A stretch of 24,361 bases of DNA, taken from JAHIYU01 sp964476155 (lineage in GTDB: Bacteria > Krumholzibacteriota > Krumholzibacteriia > LZORAL124-64-63). The notes under the pieces were generated by a model. The model did no database searches. It saw nothing but the letters and a program-made list of their open reading frames with translations, and was not told the origin of the DNA. Position numbers and translations under genes: made by a program. Where the stretch lies: positions 1 through 24,361 of the forward strand of contig CAYYYS010000040.1 in the NCBI GenBank assembly GCA_964476155.1. Reading direction: 5' to 3'. Shown here piece by piece: positions 1 to 6,254 of the stretch (position 1 is its first letter; each line of letters starts with the position of its first letter).

Positions 1-2
1 CC

Positions 3-55
3 ATGCATCAAACCACTACCCGTTGGGGTCACTGGAGTCAAGGACATATCCCCTA
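3..55. repeat. 53-bp inverted repeat, left copy
   Basis: Bases 3-55 are an exact reverse complement of the last 53 bases of the window (24309-24361); identity stops sharply at base 56. The core runs from GGGG to CCCC over about 29 bases and could form a weak hairpin. A dispersed palindromic (REP-like) element that broke the assembly at both ends is the simplest reading. A true terminal inverted repeat or a fold-back join is possible. Between this repeat and base 245 I see no convincing gene apart from a tiny ORF at 151-183. Confidence 0.9.
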
Positions 56-150
56 TGCCGAAATCGCGGTGCCGCTCCTGGAGATGAATTGATCCCTTGA
101 TGCAAGGCCGGGCGTGCCTGTTCAGAGAAAGTCGTTTCCATCTTGCGAAC

Positions 151-183
151 TCAGTCGCTCAAACGACTGTGTTCTTTCGACAT
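151..183 (-). CDS. possible 10-residue peptide MSKEHSRLSD
   Basis: An ATG at 183-181 is preceded by AAGGAG at good spacing (7 bases) and runs ten codons to TGA. The stop lies in a perfect 6-bp hairpin (CAGTCG/CGACTG, 152-169), and a second 6-bp hairpin (202-217) sits just upstream with a related CAAACGACT core. It lies 62 bases downstream of the ammonium transporter stop, in the same direction. It could be a leader peptide of a gene that is now missing, or chance. Only the ribosome-binding site argues for translation. Confidence 0.2.
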   Translation of the reverse strand: MSKEHSRLSD

Positions 184-245
184 GGAACAACTCCTTTCCT
201 TCGAGTCAAACGACTCGGGCTCATTCGAGCGACAACGCAGCAATC

Positions 246-1445
246 TCACTCGGCCAAAAACTCCTCCGCATCCTCGTAAGGCCTCTCGCGATGCCCGAAG
301 AGCGTCAATACCCGCCCCACCACGAGTCCCGCGATCATCGCCACGACGATGGACACGCCGATGCCGGTCAGTTGGGCCGCCGCGTCTATGCCCTTCACCG
401 CGACGATCGCGGCCAGGCCGCCGAGCACACCCGGAATACCGTGCAGATTCGAGACGCCGCAGGTGTCGACCAGCTTGAGCCCCTTCTGCAGACGCGCCTG
501 GATCACCGCGAAGCCGAAGGTCGAAGCGGCGCCGGCCGCCGCGCCGATGATCATGGCCGTGTTCAGCGACACCTGGTCGCAGGTCGAACCGATGGCCACG
601 CCGCCGGCCAGGGTGGCGTTGGCGATATCCGCGGCGCAGATCTTGCGGCGCAGGACCATCGTCGCCACGTAGGTGGCGAGCGTTGATCCGCACAGGGCGA
701 TCACGACGTTGAGCACCGTCTTGGGCACCAGCTCCGGCGCGACCAGCGCGGCACAGAAGCTCGGCCAGAACACCCACAGCACCATGCTGCCCAACAGGGA
801 GAACCGGTCGCTGGTGAAGTCGGACTCGACGGGGATCTCGCGTTCCTTGTGGGTCGACATGCTCACCGCCACACCCAAACCGAAAATAGCACCGAAGAGG
901 TGGATGACGATCGAGCCGCCGGTGTCGACCAACCCACCGTGGGCGATCAACCCGAGACCGCCGTCGAGCATGATCCACTCGTTGAACATGTACGCCGGGA
1001 TGAAGAACAGGCCGAGCAGCAGGTACTGGCTCATCTTCAGACGACCCAGAACGGCGCCGGCGCAGATCAGCAGACTCGCGGCGCCGAATTCGCTCAGGAT
1101 CAGGCTGTCCACGCCGGTGGTCGGTTCGCCGAACCAGCCCTGGTTCTTGAGCCAGATATACGCCGGGATCGAGACGGCCACCAGCAGGTAGGTCGCGGTC
1201 AGGGCGGACAGGCCGTAGCCCCGCACGAAGACCATCAGGAAACCGAAACCGAGCAGCAGCATGGCCATGATGTGAATGGCGCGGTTGTACTTCTGCACGT
1301 CGACGACCGAGGCGAGAGACGTGTCGACGGCGGCGGTGACCTCGACCTCGTGGGTCGGGACGGCGGCTTCTTCCTGGGCCGAGACCGGGCCGACCAACAC
1401 GGCGGCCAGCAGCAGGATCATCGAGAACCTGGCGATCGGTTTCAT
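246..1445 (-). CDS. Rh-type ammonium transporter (Amt/Rh family)
   Basis: Predicted 399-residue integral membrane channel for ammonia/ammonium, possibly CO2. A cleavable signal peptide (residues 1-23, ending VSAQ) precedes about eleven hydrophobic segments. The sequence follows Rh rather than AmtB proteins: LLGFGFLMVF near residue 64, LWVFWPSF near 223, and DTCGVSNLHGIPG near 327. The pore twin histidines appear to be H182 (IHLFGAIFGL) and H335 (NLHGIPG), and the conserved Asp of the recruitment site is D174. The start was set at 1445 because GGAG stands 8 bases upstream; an in-frame ATG 21 bases further up lacks a site. No glnK/PII gene adjoins it, unlike typical amtB operons. Family assignment is firm; Rh over Amt subtype is quite likely from these motifs. 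Confidence 0.9.
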   Translation of the reverse strand: MKPIARFSMILLLAAVLVGPVSAQEEAAVPTHEVEVTAAVDTSLASVVDVQKYNRAIHIMAMLLLGFGFLMVFVRGYGLSALTATYLLVAVSIPAYIWLKNQGWFGEPTTGVDSLILSEFGAASLLICAGAVLGRLKMSQYLLLGLFFIPAYMFNEWIMLDGGLGLIAHGGLVDTGGSIVIHLFGAIFGLGVAVSMSTHKEREIPVESDFTSDRFSLLGSMVLWVFWPSFCAALVAPELVPKTVLNVVIALCGSTLATYVATMVLRRKICAADIANATLAGGVAIGSTCDQVSLNTAMIIGAAAGAASTFGFAVIQARLQKGLKLVDTCGVSNLHGIPGVLGGLAAIVAVKGIDAAAQLTGIGVSIVVAMIAGLVVGRVLTLFGHRERPYEDAEEFLAE

Positions 1446-1524
1446 GGGTGTGTCTCCGTATGACAAGGGATGTTGACTGCGTAATCGCAGGGTTCTGCGA
1501 AGGTGGGAAAAGGAAGGGCCCCTG

Positions 1525-1833
1525 TCAATCAGGGAGCGACATCATCGGGTAGAGCGACAGATCTCCCCGGGTAATGCGCACCCACCTTCACACTTATGCC
1601 TGCCGCATATACGTCCGTGTTTTCCGTACAGGTATCGGGCTTTAGAGACACATGACTCCTCACCCAGCACGGCCGCCTCGTATGCGATTCCTGTTCGTCA
1701 GGCCAGTGTTTTGCCTGCGGCTTCCTTCAGACCCCACCTCGCGGTGGCAGCCCTTGCCGTTCAGCTAACAGTTCCCCCTGTCGGGTCTGTAGAGTACTTC
1801 CACCTCCGAGTGAGTGCGCCCTGCCGGGCGCAC
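1525..1833 (-). mobile_element. truncated group II intron, 5' (domain I) fragment
   Basis: Reading the minus strand from 1833, the sequence opens with GTGCGCCCGGCAGGGCGCAC, the GUGYG start of group II introns within a short hairpin. It continues with domain I-like blocks familiar from bacterial group II introns (CTGAAGGAAGCCGCAGGCAA, GGAATCGCATACGAGGCGGC, ATATGCGGCAGGCATAAGTG). It stops around 1525 without any reverse transcriptase ORF or domain V, so it is a 5' remnant. It begins three bases after the terminator hairpin of the upstream porin, the preferred insertion site of class C introns. The family is recognised from memory of sequence, not a covariance search; the 3' border is approximate. 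The rest of the gap 1446-1897 holds the transporter leader (1446-1524), where I see no clear promoter, and the porin terminator. Confidence 0.75.
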
Positions 1834-1835
1834 AT

Positions 1836-1869
1836 GAGAAAAGCCCGGGCCATCCGCCCCGGGCTTCTC
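1836..1869 (-). terminator. terminator of the porin gene
   Basis: The minus strand reads GAGAAGCCCGGG, an 8-10 base loop, then CCCGGGCTTTTCTC: a stem of about 12 bp with T residues in its 3' arm, 28 bases after the porin stop codon. The group II intron fragment starts immediately downstream. Confidence 0.8.
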
Positions 1870-1897
1870 AACTCGTCATACGGTTTCTGACACGCGA

Positions 1898-2959
1898 TCA
1901 GAACTTGAACTTCAGGTCGACCATGAGACGCTTGAAATCCTGGGGACTGCCCAGACTGGTCTCATTGATGAAGTAGGAAACCGCGAACTTGGACTTGGTC
2001 GACAGCTGATAGCCGAAGCCGAACTCGTGGCCCCGGGCATCGGTGCCGCCGCCTCTGAAATCCGAATCGGTCAGGGCGCCCATAACGGCGTCCGCCTGGA
2101 CCTCGCGATAGTTGTACTTGGCTTCCCACGAGCCTACCGCCTTGGCCTTGCCCAGCTTGGCGCCGAACATGTAGGCCTGTTCGTTGTCGTCGGCCTCCTG
2201 GTTGGTCACGACGTCGGCGAAGACGGTAACGGGCAGGTCGCCGGCCTTGAAACCCAGCACGGCAAAGAACTCCACGAGGTTGAAGTCGCTCATGAATGAC
2301 GTGCCGTCGTTCGTGTTGCCGAAGAAGTCGTCGTCGTAGAGGACACCATCGAGGTCGGTGTAATTGAGGATCCCGCCGCCCACCGTCACCTCGACACCGT
2401 CAAAAGACTGTTCGACACCCGCCTGGCCACCGAAGAGGCCCGTATTGACGTCGTCGTCGCGCTCATCGATCCACAAGCCCGCGCCCTGCACGAAAAAGCC
2501 GGTGTCCCCCCCCCCGAATACATGCTTGAAGGCGAGGCCCTCGGGAGACAGGTCGCTGTCCCAGATCAGTTCCGATTTGGCGGGCAGATAGAAGGGATTG
2601 GCTATCTTGCCGCCGGAGACCTTGGCGCCGGTAGCGGCATGGGTCCAGGTGAAGTAGGCCCGGTCGAGCCCGATGCCCTTGGTCGTGAAACCGTCGCCGA
2701 GGGACTGGTTGGAGGAGACGGGGTCGTCGGCGCCGGAAACCAGGCGGATAACGATGGCCAGGTTGTCTTCCGGTTGGGCCGTGAGGCCCAGGCGGGCGCG
2801 AACACGCTGACGGTTGCGGAGGTCGCTCCCTTCCGCGTCGATCTGTTCATGACGATAGCGTAGATCACCATGCAGGTTGATGGTCTCGATCCAGTCTCCT
2901 GCCAAGACGCACGGAGATGCGATTAGGACGAATAAACCCGCAACGACACTTCGCTTCAT
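1898..2959 (-). CDS. outer-membrane porin (putative porin family)
   Basis: Predicted 353-residue beta-barrel protein. A signal peptide (residues 1-20, ending CVLAG) is followed by a mature start of the type LHGDLRYRHEQ and an R-rich turn (LRNRQRVRARLGL) typical of putative porins of the Porin_5 kind. Alternating hydrophobic strands run to a terminal phenylalanine (DLKFKF), the usual C-terminal barrel signal recognised by the Bam complex. The start at 2959 has GGGAGAGG upstream; a longer open frame to 3307 has no signal-like N-terminus. It stands alone with its own terminator. Substrate cannot be read from the sequence. Confidence 0.85.
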   Translation of the reverse strand: MKRSVVAGLFVLIASPCVLAGDWIETINLHGDLRYRHEQIDAEGSDLRNRQRVRARLGLTAQPEDNLAIVIRLVSGADDPVSSNQSLGDGFTTKGIGLDRAYFTWTHAATGAKVSGGKIANPFYLPAKSELIWDSDLSPEGLAFKHVFGGGDTGFFVQGAGLWIDERDDDVNTGLFGGQAGVEQSFDGVEVTVGGGILNYTDLDGVLYDDDFFGNTNDGTSFMSDFNLVEFFAVLGFKAGDLPVTVFADVVTNQEADDNEQAYMFGAKLGKAKAVGSWEAKYNYREVQADAVMGALTDSDFRGGGTDARGHEFGFGYQLSTKSKFAVSYFINETSLGSPQDFKRLMVDLKFKF

Positions 2960-3104
2960 GAAACCTCTCCCGGAATTGATGAAGGTAATGCTCTGAAGGC
3001 TCATCTCGATCGCCAGCGACACGGACAAACTACTGCGGAAGCTCCAGGTGTCAATCATAAGAAATCCGTCAGCGAAACCAACGGACATTCTCGATGACAA
3101 ACGA

Positions 3105-3130
3105 AGGGGCCACCCGACCGGGCGGCCCCT
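3105..3130 (-). terminator. hairpin terminator
   Basis: AGGGGCC pairs with GGCCCCT, with an inner CCCG/CGGG extension. It lies 37 bases beyond the last stop of the broken small gene at 3168-3362 on the minus strand. T tracts on either side are short (CGCTTT, TCGTTT), so direction is uncertain. Confidence 0.55.
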
Positions 3131-3167
3131 CGCTTTACTCATGAAACGGTCAGGCCCTAGTGTTCTG

Positions 3168-3362
3168 TCAAACAGGAAATTGGGGGTTGGCCACGATCGG
3201 ATCGATGGGCTCGACCTTGCCGTCCCGGGCCTCGTCGTAGCCGTCCGGAATCTACGCGCCGGTGCCCCTGAGGAAGTTGCCGCCCCAGGTATAGGCGCAG
3301 TCGTCACAGACGGCGAACAGCATCAAGGTGAGAATCCACCGGGTCGATAGCATGACTTTCAT
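3168..3362 (-). pseudogene. small secreted protein interrupted by an amber codon
   Basis: A good start (ATG at 3362, GGAG 7 bases upstream) opens a signal-peptide-like N-terminus (MKVMLSTRWILTLMLFAV), followed by AYTWGGNFLRGTGA and then a TAG at 3254-3252. The same frame continues as sensible protein sequence (IPDGYDEARDGKVEPIDPIV) for another 27 codons to TGA at 3170-3168. A CAG or GAG to TAG change in a secreted protein, followed by truncation, is the simplest explanation. Readthrough or recoding of UAG is not excluded. The family is not recognised. Other genes here do not need UAG recoding. Confidence 0.5.
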
Positions 3363-3501
3363 GGAATGCTCCATTCTGAGAAGCAACAGTCTACCGCGGA
3401 TACGAATCAGGGAGAGCCACACCATACAGGACTCAAATAGTCCAGATGCGAACAATCGAATATAGCTACTTCTGCAACACGTTGCCCGTATATCAGATAC
3501 G

Positions 3502-4620
3502 CTACTTCAGCATCAGTATTTTCTGCGTATCGATATTTTTATCGCACTGCAGTCTTATGAAATAAGAACCGCTGGCGACACGAGCGCCCTTATCGTTGTT
3601 GCCGTCCCAGGTCGTATCGAACCGACCGGCCGACATGTATGCACCGAGCAAAGTGCGCACGCGCTTGCCGTCCACGGCGAAGACGTCAAGGCGGACATGT
3701 CCGGACTCGACCAGCTCCAGCGTGACGGTCGTGCTGGGATTGAACGGGTTGGGATGGATCGAGGCGATGACTGGTAGCGCAGTCACGTGGACCGGCGCAT
3801 CCACCGCGCCGTCGTCGAAGATGTAGCCCACCCACTCGGGATGGTCGATGAAGGGGTTGCGATTGCCCTGGTAAGTGTAGACGGCGTCGTTGCGATCGCG
3901 CTCCCTGTCGTCGACGGGATCGTCGTAGTGCCACTCGAGCAGCGTCTGCAGCAGGCCCATGTAGGCCACCGAGGCGTTGTTGCCGCCGGAGGTCTGGATC
4001 AGCGACGCGTTGTCGGTCAGGATCAGGTCGGGCTCGGAGCCCGCGTCTCCCGAGTAGCGCACGTCCATGTAGAACATGGCCCGGGCCACGTCGCCCTTGC
4101 GGCCCTGCCAGGTCTCCCAGGAATTGGAGTCGCGACGGTTGGTGCCGCTCTGGCCGTCGTAGTAGTCGGCCGCGTAGGACGAACAGCCGCTGACGCAGTC
4201 GTCATAGTAGAGATTGCCGCGGGAGCTGTTGTACTCGATGTCGCAGATGAAGAGGTGGTGGCAGTCGGAGTACGGCAGATTCGAGTAACCGTCGTCGGGA
4301 AAACCGAGGCTGTTGGGCCACGAGTGTTCCCGGTTGTAGTAGCTGTTGCCGGCGCTGTACTTGGTGAAGGTCCGGTTCTGGTAGACATCCAGGACGCGGC
4401 CCGAGTTATAGGGATCCTCGTCGGCCAGTTCCAGCACGTTCCAGGTGTCGGTGGACGATGACGTGTAGGGGATCTTGGTATGGTTGTCGATGATGTTGTG
4501 CACCGTAGCGCGCATGGTCGCCGGCGTGGTGATGTCGACGGTGTCGTAGTACCAGACGGGCGGCGCGGCGATGGCGGCCAGCGAGGTCAGCAGACAAAGA
4601 ATCAGGGCAATGTATTGCAT
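3502..4620 (-). CDS. secreted endonuclease I with FlgD-like C-terminal sorting domain
   Basis: Predicted 372-residue exported nuclease. Signal peptide residues 1-19 (ending IAA); endonuclease I domain roughly 25-270; FlgD-like immunoglobulin domain roughly 285-372. The beta-beta-alpha-metal active site is visible as YNREHSWPNS (H99 as the likely general base), followed by DCHHLF and later GNRNPFIDHPEW, all hallmarks of the endonuclease I family. The C-terminus starts HPNPFNPSTTV and ends SGSYFIRLQCDK...ILMLK, the type of domain that targets proteins to the cell surface or outside in FCB-group bacteria. The 4620 start is chosen because AGGA stands close upstream and the signal peptide begins there. 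Likely role: degrading external DNA or RNA for nutrients. Confidence 0.9.
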   Translation of the reverse strand: MQYIALILCLLTSLAAIAAPPVWYYDTVDITTPATMRATVHNIIDNHTKIPYTSSSTDTWNVLELADEDPYNSGRVLDVYQNRTFTKYSAGNSYYNREHSWPNSLGFPDDGYSNLPYSDCHHLFICDIEYNSSRGNLYYDDCVSGCSSYAADYYDGQSGTNRRDSNSWETWQGRKGDVARAMFYMDVRYSGDAGSEPDLILTDNASLIQTSGGNNASVAYMGLLQTLLEWHYDDPVDDRERDRNDAVYTYQGNRNPFIDHPEWVGYIFDDGAVDAPVHVTALPVIASIHPNPFNPSTTVTLELVESGHVRLDVFAVDGKRVRTLLGAYMSAGRFDTTWDGNNDKGARVASGSYFIRLQCDKNIDTQKILMLK

Positions 4621-4662
4621 AACCGGTCCTTCCGTGAGTTCTATTCCTCGTTCGCACCCGTA

Positions 4663-4668
4663 ATTATA
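4663..4668 (-). promoter_or_regulatory. possible -10 box of the endonuclease gene
   Basis: The minus strand carries a perfect TATAAT about 43 bases before the endonuclease ATG. No good -35 hexamer stands 16-18 bases upstream, only a T-rich stretch, so the call rests on the -10 box alone. Confidence 0.35.
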
Positions 4669-4865
4669 ACATACGGCACGAGACAAAAACCTGTTTGATG
4701 TTTGATAACACCTGCGGCCCCCCTGGGGACCTCGTGGGCGTTATGATTGCGCAAAAAGATAGGAATAGAAGAGCAATTGCACCAGGAAAGATGATGCCGA
4801 CGTCAATCGCCGGCCCCGTGCAGCATCCGCAGGATATCACCGACAACCGTTCCGTCGGCGTCCTC

Positions 4866-4894
4866 TTGTCATCGTCGCCGGATGTCGGTATCTT
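4866..4894 (+). promoter_or_regulatory. sigma70-type promoter for the leader RNA and ppsR
   Basis: TTGTCA (4866-4871), a 17-base spacer and TATCTT (4889-4894). Transcription would start near 4901, run through a 7-bp hairpin (CCCGGAT/ATCCGGG, 4939-4957), the leader ORF at 5029 and the terminator at 5150-5180. In the rest of the gap between 4669 and 4865 I see no gene. Confidence 0.5.
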
Positions 4895-5028
4895 CAAGAT
4901 AGCCCGTTCGCACACACGTGCGACGACCCTGCGGCACCCCCGGATATCACATCCGGGTCCGGGCGGCCAGGGGGTCGGGTGGGTTGGGTCCCGCCGCATG
5001 CGGATCGCCCGATAAAGGAGGTAGTCAA

Positions 5029-5076
5029 GTGAGTTCAGATAAACACGGTTCGGGTAAGGTGGCGCCCCCGCTCTAA
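5029..5076 (+). CDS. 15-codon leader peptide candidate
   Basis: A near-perfect ribosome-binding site (AAAGGAGGT, 5014-5022) stands six bases before a GTG that opens MSSDKHGSGKVAPPL and stops at TAA (5074-5076). No known protein is recognised. The stop codon falls in the loop of a CCCC/GGGG hairpin (5066-5080) within a larger structure ending in a strong terminator, so ribosome position could alter folding, as in attenuation leaders. No run of a single regulatory amino acid is present. It lies 168 bases upstream of ppsR in the same direction. Confidence 0.45.
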   Translation: MSSDKHGSGKVAPPL

Positions 5077-5133
5077 GGGGTCCCACGGCCGCGGCCGCGG
5101 GTCGCACCCCCCGAGGGGTAACCCAGCGCCGCC
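5058..5133 (+). ncRNA. structured leader RNA upstream of ppsR
   Basis: An 8-bp closing stem, GGTGGCGC (5058-5065) with GCGCCGCC (5126-5133, one G-U pair), encloses a CCCC/GGGG hairpin (5066-5080), a GC-rich palindromic stretch around 5086-5100 and an ACCCC/GGGGT hairpin (5106-5119). It is followed 17 bases later by a strong terminator. It overlaps the end of the leader ORF. I do not recognise it as a named riboswitch or RNA class. It may be an attenuator for ppsR or an independent small RNA. The high GC content raises the chance of accidental pairing. Confidence 0.45.
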
Positions 5134-5149
5134 CAAACCGTACCTTCGG

Positions 5150-5180
5150 GGCGCCGTCGCGCATGCGGCGGCGCCTTTTT
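5150..5180 (+). terminator. strong Rho-independent terminator or attenuator
   Basis: An 11-bp stem (GGCGCCGTCGC / GCGGCGGCGCC, one G-U pair) with a GCAT loop is followed by TTTTT. It lies 65 bases before the ppsR start and in the same direction, so it either ends the leader RNA or controls entry into ppsR. Confidence 0.85.
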
Positions 5181-5244
5181 CGTGCGGACAGGCCGGGGTG
5201 GTTGCGATACCCTGAAGTTGGACTTCAACCCGGGAGACAAGACG

Positions 5245-6063
5245 TTGACCGACACGCCGACCCCCACCCTCTTCGTAGTCTCGGACGGCCGCGGTGAGAC
5301 CGCCCGCCAGGTCCTCAAGGCCGCGCTGGTGCAGTTCCCCTCCGAGGAATACGACATCGTGATCTGGCCCGAAGTGCGCACCATCGAGGCGGTCGCATCG
5401 ATGATCGCGGCGGCGATCGCCCGTGACGCCACGATTTTCTACACGCTTGTCAGCCAGGACACGCGGGCGGAGATCCAGAAGCAGGCCCAGGATCTGCTGG
5501 TGCCCGTTGTCGATCTGCTTGGTTCATCCTTCTCGGCGCTGCACGACATCTTCACGAGCGACCCCCTGGCCAAGCCCGGCCTCTTCTACGCCTCCGACCA
5601 CGAGCACTTCGATCGCCACGCCGCCATCGACTACACCCTGAACCACGACGACGGCCAACGCACCGGCGAGCTGGATCTGGCCGACGTGGTGGTCGTTGGC
5701 GTCTCACGCGCCTCGAAAAGCACCACCTGCTTCACCCTCGCCTACCGGGGCGTCAAGGCGGCCAACGTGCCGCTGATCCACGACATCAAGCCGCCACAGG
5801 AGCTCATCAGGCTGGATCCGCTCAAGGTCATCGGCCTGCGCATGAACGTCGCGCGACTGATGACGGTCCGACAGGCCCGCACCGCCCACCTGGGCCTCAA
5901 CGGCACCGACTACTATATCGACAAGCGTGAAGTGGCCAAGGAAGTCCGGCATGCCAACGATCTGATCGACCAATATGGCTGGCGCAGTTTCGACGCCTCT
6001 TATATGGCTATCGAGGAAATCGCTCGCGAGGTTATGAGATTGAGGGGCCAGTCTGGTGAGTGA
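5245..6063 (+). CDS. ppsR: PEP synthase / pyruvate phosphate dikinase regulatory protein
   Basis: Predicted 272-residue bifunctional kinase/pyrophosphorylase (DUF299 family). These enzymes phosphorylate PEP synthase or PPDK with ADP to switch it off, and remove the phosphate with inorganic phosphate to switch it on. The N-terminus LFVVSDGRGETA and the nucleotide-binding loop VVVGVSRASKSTTCFTLAYR (near residue 152) are diagnostic, and PLIHDIKPP and IGLRMN follow as in the family; length is normal. I chose the TTG at 5245, with GGGAGA seven bases upstream, because a GTG at 5182 would fall against the terminator. The 3' end is copied in inverted orientation downstream. No ppsA or ppdK is in the window; PEP carboxykinase at 20-22 kb acts at the same metabolic node. 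Confidence 0.9.
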   Translation: MTDTPTPTLFVVSDGRGETARQVLKAALVQFPSEEYDIVIWPEVRTIEAVASMIAAAIARDATIFYTLVSQDTRAEIQKQAQDLLVPVVDLLGSSFSALHDIFTSDPLAKPGLFYASDHEHFDRHAAIDYTLNHDDGQRTGELDLADVVVVGVSRASKSTTCFTLAYRGVKAANVPLIHDIKPPQELIRLDPLKVIGLRMNVARLMTVRQARTAHLGLNGTDYYIDKREVAKEVRHANDLIDQYGWRSFDASYMAIEEIAREVMRLRGQSGE

Positions 6064-6241
6064 GGTGGAGGACTGATTTGGGGGACGCTTGTCGGTCACA
6101 TCCTGTGACCGACTTGCTCGGCCTGCGGGCCTTTCCGCCATCCATGGCTCCAAGGCCCTTCGGACGCCCCCAAATCAGTCCTCCACCTCACTCACCAGAC
6201 TTACCAATCTCATAGCCTCGCGTGATTCTTCGATGGCATAT
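6002..6241. repeat. inverted repeat copying the 3' end of ppsR
   Basis: Bases 6050-6084 are an exact 35-base reverse complement of 6167-6201. Weaker similarity extends outward: the last ppsR codons (AIEEIAREVMRL) match a minus-strand AIEESREAMRL up to 6241. The loop between contains a perfect 9-bp hairpin (GTCGGTCAC/GTGACCGAC, 6091-6113). It sits between convergent ppsR and the aldehyde dehydrogenase. The perfect core suggests a mobile or converted repeat, and the diverged flank suggests it carries a fragment of a second ppsR-like gene. It may also act as a bidirectional terminator. Confidence 0.8.
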
Positions 6242-6254
6242 CGTGGTGCGAAAA

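Noticed and set aside
151..978. Long minus-strand open frame over the transporter
   Set aside because: Arginine-rich shadow in another frame of the Rh-type transporter gene; it lacks a start with ribosome-binding site.
1446..1897. CRISPR array or IS element in the gap after the porin
   Set aside because: No regularly spaced repeats and no transposase; the conserved blocks fit a group II intron 5' part.
5029..5180. tmRNA or SRP RNA
   Set aside because: No tag-peptide pattern, tRNA-like ends or SRP loop motif.
5208..5240. Possible selC (tRNA-Sec) because of a GGACTTCAA anticodon-like stretch
   Set aside because: The flanking bases do not form an anticodon stem and no acceptor or long variable arm is present; the bases belong to the ppsR leader.
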